From Diplonema japonicum (taxonomy: Eukaryota; Euglenozoa; Diplonemea; Diplonemida; Diplonemidae), in contig OZ025653.1 of the NCBI GenBank assembly GCA_964019335.1, positions 434,001 through 498,000 of the forward strand: a stretch of DNA of 64,000 nucleotides, given 5' to 3'. Under the pieces are notes generated by a model. That model was not told where the DNA came from. It worked only from the letters and a program-made list of their open reading frames with translations, and ran no database searches. Position numbers and translations under genes: made by a program. Of the stretch, positions 30,615 to 39,756 are shown piece after piece. Position 1 is the first letter of the stretch. The number at the start of each line of letters is the position of its first letter.

Positions 30615-33600
30615 TTAACGGAAACCATCGTGCACAGCATTGTTGTCATATTGCTCCAGTTCGGTCAGCCAGTGGATTCGGAGAATGGGGAATATTTCAT
30701 CGAAAGAAACGCTGCCCTCCGCAGTGTCGTCGATCTAGGTGAAGGTTTGCGACAAAAAAAAAAAATTAAAGAGGTAAAAGGAAATCCCTGATCTGGGACT
30801 TCCTGTCTTGTTCTTCTACCTGCCCCTATCTCCCTTCAGCGGCTTCGGTCTTTCCTTTTTGGGCTGAGCCCGCTCCCTCATGGCGCTCACCCGCTCCTTC
30901 TGCCACTGCTGTCTCAGTTTCTGGAGGTCCTTCTTCGTCTGTTCCGAGACGTGCAGCGGTCTTCTGTCCCAGCCCAAGACCTTTCTCCCCCCTATGGTCC
31001 TCACGCCGTGGTTCCGCCGTTGCTCCGCCGGTATGGCTCTGTGTCCCCTGACCTTCCTCCTCCACCTCCGGGTCGTATGTGTGTCCTTTATGGAGGATTG
31101 ATAGCACTGCCGCCGGGTTTCGTGTCCTGTACCTCGGTCCCCACAAGGCACGCGACGCCACCTTCGTCAGTTTTGCGAGATATCCATCCGATGGTGGGGA
31201 GAAGGCTACGTCGTACAGGCAGCTCGGTATTATTATTGAAAAAAAAAAAAAAAATTTGATAAATTTCGGTGTGCGGGTGGGTGCTCACCGTTCAGGGAGA
31301 AATTCACACTAATCGGTCACCGTTCTGCGGTTGCTGTCTGGTGCCTGCAATGGCTGTTTGTCGCGATGAGATGGACGGCATCTGGGCGAGAAACATTGCT
31401 TGGAGTCGTGCTAGGTAGGGGGCGGTTTGGCTCGAGGAGAAGAGTGGTCTCCTGTCGTAGCCGTGTGTCGTCGGGCCCCCAAGATGTCGAAGGGTGTGTA
31501 CCCTTGTCTTTGCGTTGGCGGGGAAAGCATTCTTCCCACTCTTTGCTGTGCATTTCTGAATACGTCCTAAGATGTATCGCATCCTTCCAGCCTTCTCTGT
31601 GAGCCAGTCCTGGTCGTCGAGGGGTCCAGCCAAGGACTGCCGGGTGGCCTGCTCATAGTCTACTGCGAGCTCCATCGTCGTGACGGACGTCAACTTCCTG
31701 CCTGCGTACCATCTTAGGCTTTTCAGCCACCTGAGGACGCTCTTCATGTAGAACATTAGGACCTTTCCCGACGCTCCGTTCGATTTCAACAGCTCCACTG
31801 TGGGCACAGTGTGCTGCTTCCCCGTTGTGATCTCATCCCACGGGTTGGTGGTGAGGATTCTGGTGCTCCGTTCAGCCGCTCTGGCGTCTCGTCTTGTCAC
31901 GACATCCAACAGGTATCGTTGCACGACTGCCGCCTGTTGCTTCGCAGCCCCCGTTGCGCCTCTTGGAATGATCCCGTGGAGGGCGGTCACTGCAGGTAGG
32001 TCACTTCGTGTCATCCCGCCATATCTTTCGTTTGTCAGGGCAGCTCTCGCTGGTGCACATTCCCATAGGGCGTGCTCCGTGACTTCTGTCGTCGTCTGGC
32101 ATCGATGGTCGCAGACGTCGCACGCAAGAGACGAGCTTTCCACACCCTCACGTTCATCCAATTGCTTCCCCCACACTCGAGGGTGTACCGTGAACACTGC
32201 ACCGCTGATGATCCGCCGCAGTCTGTACGATATCAGCGGTCTCCGTGACTGGAGCTTCCTCCACCAGGCGTTCGTGGACGGACATGCACCCGCTTCCATT
32301 CCAGCAAAAGACGACCTGCCGTGGATCAATTCCTTTGCAACAGCCGGTCTGATCGCCTGTCTTACTTCATGGCGTCTCGCACTGGGCACCAGAGCGCGCA
32401 AACCTTCAATGAAGGACCACCCCTTGTTCAGGAAGGGTAGCCACCTCTTCAGCAAGACCCCTAGCGGCCCCCTCTCCTCGTCGTCCTCTCGCTCCCGGTA
32501 CAGTGTAACAATCTCATTGACTCGCTGCCACAGTTGTGGGGAGGTGAGGCTTTCTCGCACCAGGCAGTTCACCGTGTTGTAAACAATCTTCGCTTGTGGA
32601 TATGCTGTGTGTCCAGGTAACAGCACATTGAGCACAGCCATCGGGGATCTCATCCTGAAGCGCGGTCCCCATAGGGAAGTCACCGTCGCTGTACAGAGTT
32701 TCTTCAGCTGGTTGTCAGACGGCGCAGCGTAGGTCGTACCGTATAGACAGGATGGTAGCACAGTGCCCGTCAGCATTGACGCCTTGTTCCCGAAGCTTAA
32801 TGGCAATGCACCAAGCCGGGACAAACGGCCTTCGGCGGAATGTAGCTTGTCCAAACTATGTTTCCCGTTCATGTTCAGGATCACGCCAAGCGCCTTGATC
32901 CCCTTCGTCACTCTGAACGATGAGCCTGTGCACTTCAACCAAGGGCCGATCTCATCCTTCGTCGAGAATGCTTGTGACTTGTTTTCGTTAAGGCGCATGC
33001 CTGTCCGCTCGCAAAACTCGATTGTTTTGTTGGTCGCTCTCTTGAGTACCTCGACCAAACGCGCAAGTAGGTACGCGTCGTCCGCGTACGACAGCGATCG
33101 CGAGCCAGGTACCTCAGCAATCACGCACTTCACCATCACTGACACCAGAGCGTTCACCAGGATGACGGAGATTGGACACCCTTGGAGAATTCCATTTGTC
33201 ACGTGGAACTCGGAACCCACGCCAGTAGGGAAGCGGAAACGTCTTTTGAGGCCTGCGTACATCGCTTTGAGCGGGGTCAGTATCCTCTGGTGCAAACCCA
33301 GGTCTTGCATAAGCCCGAACGCTACTTTCTGTGGCACCCTGTCGAAGCACTTGACGAAGTCCAGTGCTATGCCGTTAAGAGGGGTGTTGGTCAGCATCGC
33401 CGTCTCCAGCTGCGTGCTGAGCTCCATCAGGATGCTGTCCGTCCCGTGACGTGGTCGAAAACCATGCTGCGAGTCGTCCGCCCATTTCTCTTGCCATGGC
33501 GATATATCACGCAACCTGGCACAGGCCCACAGTCTGTAGACCGCACTCGTGACTGTGATGGGGCGGTGGTTGAGCGGAGTCCTCTCGCCTCCCTTCGGGA

Positions 33601-36600
33601 TCAGCGTAACCAACGCCGTCAGGAGTGCCTTCGGCCACTTCCCTGTCACCTCGATGGCGTTGAAGAGCATCGCCCACGCATCCAACAATACATTTGGCAT
33701 AGCGCGAAGTTCTGCCATCCTCCACCCATCAACTCCCGGTGCTGTCCTCGTCGATTTCTTGGCCAGAACTGCTCTCAGATCAGCCCCTGTCAGTGGCTGG
33801 AGCACCATGTCATGCGTCGAGATGTATGGCCCGTATCTAGCCTTGAAAGCCTCGTACGATGGTTCTTCATGCCCTTCACCGTACATCTGGAGCACGCCGT
33901 CCCATTCCGCGTGCATCATCCTGTCCATCTCGTCGAGGTCTGCGGTCAGCACTCCGCCGCTCTCCACTGCCTGCGCCGCTGACGTAGAAGTGTTTTTCAC
34001 AAAGGCGGTCATCCCCCTCCGCTCCTCCTGGAACTGGGTGTTGATCCTCGCCTCGTACTTCTTCTCCCGCTCCACTCTCGTGTCCTTTGCGATCTCGCGT
34101 AGTAGCGAGGAGAGGTTGTCGTCTAGCAGTTGAAGTCTGGTGACAATCGACTCCAGGTCATCCTTCAGCAAGTTCCTATCAAATACTGGAGGGTTCGGCA
34201 GTTTCTCCAGCAAACTCAGAGCATTCGCCCAAGTCTTCAACAGAACTACTGGCATGTTGCACACTTGTCCCTTGTCAATCATCACCTGGATTTCCGCGCT
34301 GATGTGTGCAAGCTTCCTCTGCAAACAGGCAATCGACTTCTGTCTACCCACCGCTGCGCCCGTGGCTTCCTTTACAGACTTGGCCGACAGGCATTTCTCC
34401 TTGGGTTTGCGCTCCTCGCCCCTCCCTCGGAAAGTCTTCTGTTGCTCCATCGGCACGCCTGTGATGCAGTGTCTTTCCGAGACGTCAGCCAGCACACGGT
34501 ATGCGCCGTCGATGTCCTCAAGTTTTTGGATGAATCTCTCCGCCTGTAGCAGCTCAATCACGTGGTCATCACTAGCAGTCGACACCGGCAGTTCCTTCGG
34601 GATGAAGTACTTGCGTGTCTTGCTCTTGAGAGTAGGGATACACAGTTTGATGGAGAGGCATCTGTGTTCGTTGGTATACACCGTGTCGTGGACCCACGCC
34701 TTCTGTAGTCCCGCCGCAGCGATCGGGTTCATCAAGACGTAGTCGATGCGTGACTTTGTGTCAGTGGCTCTCCTCACAAAGGTGTGGCTCGGCCTTACCC
34801 CGTCTTTCTCGGCCTGCATTGCTGCTGCATCCACCCAGTCACACCCAACCGCCTGCTGTAGTACACCTGATTGCGACACCTCGGTGTTTAGGTCCCCCGC
34901 GACGATGATAGGAACATCTCCCAGGGCACATCTCATCTCGTTCAGCACCTTGTTCAAAAGTGTCTCACGCTGGTGTTTGCCGTAACTTCCCGAGTGGCAA
35001 TATACCACAATGAGGTGGAGCCACATGTCTCGTCCGTCCAAGTTGATCATAGCATGGACCCACCTGTTGCCGTCGTCCATCGAAGCGACTGCTTTGACTA
35101 TCGCCGGCCTGCACCGCTGTACTAGTATGCCGACTCCACCTCTTTGTGCTTTGTCGGGAGCAGCAAGTCCATCGACCACGATACCGGGCTGTGGGTTTCC
35201 CCACAGCGCACGATACCTGCCGTTGTCCTCAACATGCCTCCCAATCATGTGTTGTCCGTGTGCGGTCAGCTTCACTTCCTGCAAGCACGAGATGTCGCTC
35301 TCCATGGCCAACACCTCGTCCACCTTATTGCTCAGGGACCCCACATTGAGAGTTGTGATTGTGAGCGAATTGGGGTCCCTAGCTCCACCCATGAAGATGT
35401 CCCTCCGGATGTCTTCATGGCTGGCGTCCCTTCAGTTGAACTCGTCAGGGTCATGTTCGATTGGTAGGATGGGGGTCATAGTGTTAGCTATGGCCATGTG
35501 CACGTCAGGTGTGGCCGCACATGTCGGTGTGCCGCCGGGCAGGTATATCGGTGTCATCGAACCCGTTGCACTCGTGGGGACAAGGGCACCCGAATGTGCC
35601 TTCTTGCTGGTCGTCGTGTCGTCGCATTTCCTCTTCTTGTCCGTGCGCTTCGCAGTCTGGATGTCCTGCTGGATAGACTGGACAGTCTTAACCAGCTCGG
35701 ACACCGCCACAGCCACCGCATCCAACCTCTCGAGACGTGTTGTTACCATCTCCATCTGCCTGCCGAGAGCTTGCATGTTCTGCTCCATCGACTTCACTAG
35801 CGAGATGGTCGCGGCAGCCTTCCTCTCCATGTCCACCACTCTCGCTTCCATCGCTTTCCTCTCCTGCTCGTGCTCCAGCTCTTTCTTCCGCGCCCACTCC
35901 TCGAAAGCGTCGACAGACGCCATCGTTTTCGTAGCAGGTGCTGGCGCGTTCGGTGGGGGTAGAGCCTCGGCTACCGGCGTTGAGTGCGTCGCAGGTGTTG
36001 ACGCAGCGTGGTGTGTTGACGCCTGCGTGTCCGACACTGGCGCAGGTGTAGGCGCGGATGATGGGTTCGCCTGCCCGGCTTGTCTGCCCCATATGGCGTT
36101 CGGCGGCAATGTGAATACGGCCTTATTACTGTCACTCGCGCCCTTCTTGTTCTTCTTCTTCTTCTGCAGGTCACCCTCCAGCGGCTGGATGGTCCAACGC
36201 GTGCCCTGGACATTCAGAACCAGACCTCTCGGTTTCGAGCACGAAGTCACGGCCCAGGATTGTTTTTCGCCAAACCTATGCAGCCTCTTCCTCACCGTGA
36301 CCGGCCATCCCGACCGTTTCAAGCGGTCTTCCAGCTCGAGGCCGTTCATCGAAGAGGGCACCCCTTGTACCTCATAGTGCTCGCCGTCGAGCAGTGTCGC
36401 TGCTGTCGCTGTCACCTTCAGATCGGCATGTCGGTCTTTGAGCACCCGCCTTGCTGTGTCAAGCTCGGCTTTCGGTACCCTTACCCCGTAGACGACGGAC
36501 TTGCCCGACTTCTTGAAGGTCAGTCCCCATCCGCACACTTCACGCCTGAACAGCAGTGCCGCTTTCAGTGTCGTGCCCTCCAGCCACAAAACCGGCAGGA

Positions 36601-39600
36601 GATCGCGTGCTTCCCACGGTTGGCGCACAAACACGCCGTCCTCGCCACTGCGCATGAGGATCGACTGGACATCGGTCTTCATCACCGTGATTGGGACCTC
36701 GAAAACGCCGTCCCGCTTCCTGCCTCTCTTGGTGAGGTACCGCCCTGCTCTCTCTCTCAGCCATGTCAATACTCTCGACCTGGCCTTCTCGGCGTCCAGC
36801 GATGTTTGAGCAACCAGATAGAGTTCCGAGGTGCAGGTCTCCGGCTCCTCCAGCTCCTCCTCTTCCTCCATCTCCTCCTTGTTTGCGTCCGGCATCGCAG
36901 GGTGACCATTGCGGGATGTCACCTGCAGGCGTCTGCACGTCTTCCCGCGCCCTTCGTTCGTGCTCAGAAGGACCTCAGCCTCCTCGCCGCAGAAGTAGGG
37001 GAGACGTCCCCACGAAACGACCGTTGCAGCCGGCGCGCCCCTTAGCCACTCCGCTGCCAACCGTTCAGAGCCTTGCGGGACAAGGTACACCGCCCGCTCC
37101 GGCTGTGTCTCCGCCCCTTCCCACTCCCGCACGTGCACGGGCCACTCGTCCTCGGCAAGGCATGCGATGATGGCCTTGCGTGCCGGCTTGCCCTGCTCCT
37201 TCTTCTTCCCGTCCTTCGCGCCCTCGCTGCGGATGGGGAGTGGGATCCTCACCGGCGGCACATACGCTGTAGTGGTAGGCATCTTCGAGTCCTCCCCTTT
37301 CACCGCGCAGACGTAGTGGCCCTCCACATAGCCCAGCCATAGCGTGGCCGTGTCTGGTACCTCATTCCTACTCCCCGGCTCGAAGCAGCTCAGGGTGAGG
37401 ACGTCATCCCTTACAGCAAAGACACAGATCCTGCGTCCCATCACCACGGACATCGTGCTGACCGTCAGCCTGTCCGCCCACGTTCCCGAAAGAGCTACCA
37501 GCCTCTGGTACTCCTTCCACGCCGCAGCCTTCTCCCCTTCCTCCACCATCATGAAGGAGGAGTAGTCCTTCCCCGCCAGATGAGAGGCCACCACCTCCCG
37601 CAGCGCCCCCGCCTCGTCCCTCGCGCCGTGCACCGCGTACGACACCGCTTCGAAGAAGCACTCTCCCTGCCTTCTTCCGGTGTCTATCACCTTCCAACCC
37701 TCCAGCCTATTGGCCAGATCCTGCACCGCTTCCCTCGTCTTCGGCCTGGTGGATTCGCCGGACTTCCCCTTATGAGAGGAAGCCCGCCCAGGAACCGCCG
37801 TCGTGGAGGCTCCACCTCGGCCTTGCGGTGGCATTTTTGTCGTCGTGACTTTTGATTATCCGAACCCAGTGTTCCCTGAAAAAAAAAAAAAAAAAAAAAC
37901 GTACCTTGTCAAAAAGCTTCGTGATCTTACCATCGGGGGGCACAGACAAGCCCACGTGGTTGTTGACGTACTGGAACACCTTTCGCAGGGACTTTCGCAT
38001 GATAAAGCCGTTTCCTTGGTCATCGGCCATGTCAAAACAAGCATGAGTAATCTCACGGAACCCCGCAGGGTCAAGCACAAGCATCTGTATTGTCTCAGCG
38101 CTCGCTCTGATCTTCTTCTGGGAACCAAGGATCATCCTCTCACAAGCGGCAACCTGAAGCTCCTGTGCCAACGGGAACATGGTGTGCTTCAGAACCTGCA
38201 CTGTGTTCGTCCCTCGCCGTTTAACTTCAAGTGACACCGAAGACCCTGCTACTACTCCTCTTGCAGGGGACCCCAGCCGAGCTAGCTCCGACCGAGACTT
38301 CACCTCTACCCCATTAAACTTTATTAGGATATCGCCCTCATTGATCCCTGACGCATTTGCTGCAGGCCCGATTGAATGGATCTCCAAGGGTGCTGATGGA
38401 TGGACATCGAAGTGGAAGGACCCTCTCGGGTATATCTCCCCGCTGCATAGCTTCATATGTTTTGTTTGGTTTCGTTCTCTCGTTCGCCTTCCGCATCTGA
38501 TAGGAGGGTTTTGTTTTTAGTGTCAGGAGGTGCATACTTTGGGCAAGGCGCCAGTGTCCCCTCCGCCCAGACGACCTCCATGATCATTGCCCGCAAGTAG
38601 GGGAAGAACTCGTCAAATGTCAGCAACCCGTTCCCGTCCACGTCCACCTCTCGGAAGGCGTAGCGGCAGTCTGTTGCCGATGGGGCCTCGATGCCCACTA
38701 TATCCGACAGCGTTTGGAACACGTTCACGATCTCCCTCGGGCCCAGCACGCCTTCGCCCTCTTCGTCAGCTGCGATCCAGGATTCCATCACACTCTCACG
38801 GCATTTGATGGGGTCCGTCATGAACTGTGTCGTGTTGTGCGACCTCCCACGGCACATACCTCATCAACTTTATCGAGATGGATTCTAGGGAACACCGTCT
38901 CTAGCCTCTGAAGTTTTTTCCGTCGGTTCTGTCGTGCAGCGACTGTCTCTGACCCGACCTGAGGGATGGTGCTGCTTGTTACAAGGCATACCGTGATCTG
39001 CAGGGGAATGCACCCATCTGTCAGCGCTTGGCTCATGTGGCGGATGCCTGCTGCAGTGTTCGGGCGCTCCTTGTCGCCTCCGGTGTTGCGCAGCTGCCTG
39101 ATGAGCTCTGCATCGCGAAGCACGTACACCACAATGTCCGTCCCACGGAACACTTCGCTCCTAGGGCCAACGGCTTTCATGAAGTCCTCACGCGTGGCAA
39201 CAGGCACTGTGCCCATAGGGTTCGCAATTTTCGAAATCACGTCGCCCACACGCATTCCGCCCTGCTCCGCAGCCCCGCTCGCCATGAGCTGCGTCACTGT
39301 GCACTGCGGGTCGAGCATCAGGTGGATTGACCCGGACTGCCCGAAGGGCACGCACTTTTTCAAATGATTCTGCACGTAACATTTCCTCACTTTTGCCCCA
39401 CACCTATTGCACCCCACCACAGGCCCAGCGCACACCCTCTTGTGTGCCATCCGTTCCGTCACATTAATCTGCACACCGCACGCAGCACACGTCACCTCCC
39501 TCTTCGGACACTTCCTCGTTTCGTGCTCTTCCTTGTCAGCTAGCTCCAACGGATACCCTCCCTCACCCTCGCCCGTGTTCCTGCACAACGGGCACATCCA

Positions 39601-39693
39601 CTCATCCCTCGAGTACACACCTAAGATCACATCGCATATGTTGGTCAAGGTTCCGTAATCCTGATACTTGTTCTTGATGCCTCCGTCTGCCAT
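30615..39693 (-). CDS. Zinc-finger / PDZ / EF-hand protein whose third intron holds retrotransposons
   Basis: Exons 38860-39693, 38538-38824, 37905-38496 and 30615-30734; total 610 aa. Introns: 35 nt (38825-38859), 41 nt (38497-38537) and 7170 nt (30735-37904). ATG at 39693 (the longer frame starts with TTG). Domains: TRAF-like Cys/His fingers at residues 20-110 (CPLC, CAAC, CNRC); a PDZ domain near 120-210; an EF-hand (FREVDVDGNGLLTFDEFFP); a C-x2-C-x11-H-x3-C finger created by splicing (CPKCGRRTRERNQTKHMKLC); a second PDZ (HSIGPAANASGINEGDILI); then FDMADDQGNGF and a final EF-hand. The last intron falls inside that EF-hand: LFDK joins IDDTAEGSVSFDE to give a canonical 12-residue loop. Inferred: a calcium-regulated adaptor, possibly linked to ubiquitin or the cytoskeleton. 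The retrotransposons do not interrupt the spliced frame. Confidence 0.88.
30780..31235 (-). pseudogene. Internally deleted, older LINE copy of the same broad family
   Basis: Reading minus-strand frames, 31235-31060 gives SCLYDVAFSPPSDGYLAKL ... LWGPRYRTRNPAAVLSIL, which aligns with SCLYGTTYAAPSD ... LWGPRFRMRSPMAVLNVL in the intact ORF2 next to it. After a frame change, 31010-30820 gives GWDRRPLHVSEQTKKDLQKL, aligning with GYDRRPLFSSSQTAPYLARL near the ORF2 C-terminus. The roughly 450-500 residues between these points are missing, and everything 5' of the RT thumb region is gone. Amino-acid divergence is large, so this is a different subfamily or an old copy. It lies in the same orientation, directly downstream of the intact element. 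Confidence 0.8.
31304..35392 (-). CDS. LINE ORF2: endonuclease-reverse transcriptase
   Basis: 1362 aa. N-terminal apurinic-like endonuclease (EEP fold), about residues 8-230: TTLNVGSLS, CLQEVKL, VVYCHSG, VAGDLNTEV, SRIDYVL and NEHRCLSIKL at the place of the usual S/T-D-H. Central reverse transcriptase: TAPGVDGWRM, LVTLIPKG, QHGFRPRHGTDS, GIALDFVKCFDRVP, GILQGCPIS and the catalytic SYADDAYLLA. The C-terminus carries a C-x2-C-x12-H-x4-C zinc knuckle (CDVC ... H ALWE C). Known: target-primed reverse transcription. All catalytic motifs look intact. The EEP endonuclease rather than a PD-(D/E)XK enzyme puts it among later-branching LINE clades; the clade needs a tree. Confidence 0.95.
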   Translation of the reverse strand: MGGARDPNSLTITTLNVGSLSNKVDEVLAMESDISCLQEVKLTAHGQHMIGRHVEDNGRYRALWGNPQPGIVVDGLAAPDKAQRGGVGILVQRCRPAIVKAVASMDDGNRWVHAMINLDGRDMWLHLIVVYCHSGSYGKHQRETLLNKVLNEMRCALGDVPIIVAGDLNTEVSQSGVLQQAVGCDWVDAAAMQAEKDGVRPSHTFVRRATDTKSRIDYVLMNPIAAAGLQKAWVHDTVYTNEHRCLSIKLCIPTLKSKTRKYFIPKELPVSTASDDHVIELLQAERFIQKLEDIDGAYRVLADVSERHCITGVPMEQQKTFRGRGEERKPKEKCLSAKSVKEATGAAVGRQKSIACLQRKLAHISAEIQVMIDKGQVCNMPVVLLKTWANALSLLEKLPNPPVFDRNLLKDDLESIVTRLQLLDDNLSSLLREIAKDTRVEREKKYEARINTQFQEERRGMTAFVKNTSTSAAQAVESGGVLTADLDEMDRMMHAEWDGVLQMYGEGHEEPSYEAFKARYGPYISTHDMVLQPLTGADLRAVLAKKSTRTAPGVDGWRMAELRAMPNVLLDAWAMLFNAIEVTGKWPKALLTALVTLIPKGGERTPLNHRPITVTSAVYRLWACARLRDISPWQEKWADDSQHGFRPRHGTDSILMELSTQLETAMLTNTPLNGIALDFVKCFDRVPQKVAFGLMQDLGLHQRILTPLKAMYAGLKRRFRFPTGVGSEFHVTNGILQGCPISVILVNALVSVMVKCVIAEVPGSRSLSYADDAYLLARLVEVLKRATNKTIEFCERTGMRLNENKSQAFSTKDEIGPWLKCTGSSFRVTKGIKALGVILNMNGKHSLDKLHSAEGRLSRLGALPLSFGNKASMLTGTVLPSCLYGTTYAAPSDNQLKKLCTATVTSLWGPRFRMRSPMAVLNVLLPGHTAYPQAKIVYNTVNCLVRESLTSPQLWQRVNEIVTLYREREDDEERGPLGVLLKRWLPFLNKGWSFIEGLRALVPSARRHEVRQAIRPAVAKELIHGRSSFAGMEAGACPSTNAWWRKLQSRRPLISYRLRRIISGAVFTVHPRVWGKQLDEREGVESSSLACDVCDHRCQTTTEVTEHALWECAPARAALTNERYGGMTRSDLPAVTALHGIIPRGATGAAKQQAAVVQRYLLDVVTRRDARAAERSTRILTTNPWDEITTGKQHTVPTVELLKSNGASGKVLMFYMKSVLRWLKSLRWYAGRKLTSVTTMELAVDYEQATRQSLAGPLDDQDWLTEKAGRMRYILGRIQKCTAKSGKNAFPANAKTRVHTLRHLGGPTTHGYDRRPLFSSSQTAPYLARLQAMFLAQMPSISSRQTAIAGTRQQPQNGDRLV
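35432..37834 (-). CDS. LINE ORF1: OTU cysteine protease-like domain plus coiled coil
   Basis: 800 aa, ATG 37834. Residues about 47-180 read as an OTU-like domain: VIDTGRRQGECFFEAVSYAV with a candidate nucleophile Cys59, a middle part resembling OTU helices and strands (MSVVMGRRICVFA), and LWLGYVEGHYVCAVKG with candidate His173. Residues 200-560 are unassigned and GC-rich. Near 620-740 is a heptad coiled coil (EHEQERKAMEARVVDMERKA), as in ORF1 proteins that trimerise. Known: OTU domains are deubiquitinases. Inferred: a protease or deubiquitinase acting for the element, or processing its own polyprotein. The usual D-G-x-C motif is Q-G-E-C here, so activity needs testing. Confidence 0.8.
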   Translation of the reverse strand: MPPQGRGGASTTAVPGRASSHKGKSGESTRPKTREAVQDLANRLEGWKVIDTGRRQGECFFEAVSYAVHGARDEAGALREVVASHLAGKDYSSFMMVEEGEKAAAWKEYQRLVALSGTWADRLTVSTMSVVMGRRICVFAVRDDVLTLSCFEPGSRNEVPDTATLWLGYVEGHYVCAVKGEDSKMPTTTAYVPPVRIPLPIRSEGAKDGKKKEQGKPARKAIIACLAEDEWPVHVREWEGAETQPERAVYLVPQGSERLAAEWLRGAPAATVVSWGRLPYFCGEEAEVLLSTNEGRGKTCRRLQVTSRNGHPAMPDANKEEMEEEEELEEPETCTSELYLVAQTSLDAEKARSRVLTWLRERAGRYLTKRGRKRDGVFEVPITVMKTDVQSILMRSGEDGVFVRQPWEARDLLPVLWLEGTTLKAALLFRREVCGWGLTFKKSGKSVVYGVRVPKAELDTARRVLKDRHADLKVTATAATLLDGEHYEVQGVPSSMNGLELEDRLKRSGWPVTVRKRLHRFGEKQSWAVTSCSKPRGLVLNVQGTRWTIQPLEGDLQKKKKNKKGASDSNKAVFTLPPNAIWGRQAGQANPSSAPTPAPVSDTQASTHHAASTPATHSTPVAEALPPPNAPAPATKTMASVDAFEEWARKKELEHEQERKAMEARVVDMERKAAATISLVKSMEQNMQALGRQMEMVTTRLERLDAVAVAVSELVKTVQSIQQDIQTAKRTDKKRKCDDTTTSKKAHSGALVPTSATGSMTPIYLPGGTPTCAATPDVHMAIANTMTPILPIEHDPDEFN

Positions 39694-39756
39694 TTTTGAG
39701 CACCCTCTGTGCCTGTTAGTTCTTGTAATGAGTAAAGGCAATATGAATAGCAGTGC

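Larger units (their letters stand above)
31240..37880 (-). mobile_element. Full-length non-LTR retrotransposon (LINE) with OTU-domain ORF1
   Basis: Two intact ORFs on the minus strand, ORF1 (37834-35432) and ORF2 (35392-31304), 39 nt apart. The 5' end lies between the T-tract donor region of the host intron (37881-37904) and the ORF1 start. The 3' end is within about 80 nt after the ORF2 stop, where a T-run (minus strand) leads into the older LINE fragment. I see no poly-A tail and no target-site duplication I can define. Intact frames imply recent insertion. It lies inside the third intron of the zinc-finger/PDZ/EF-hand gene, in the same orientation as the host. Confidence 0.85.

Noticed and set aside
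30826-31161. 111-codon minus-strand frame as an independent gene
   Set aside because: Its start matches LINE ORF2 and its end is out of frame with the better LINE match; it is a retrotransposon remnant.
37803-38234. Plus-strand frame over the PDZ exon
   Set aside because: Antisense shadow of a well-supported minus-strand exon, with Lys runs from an A-tract.
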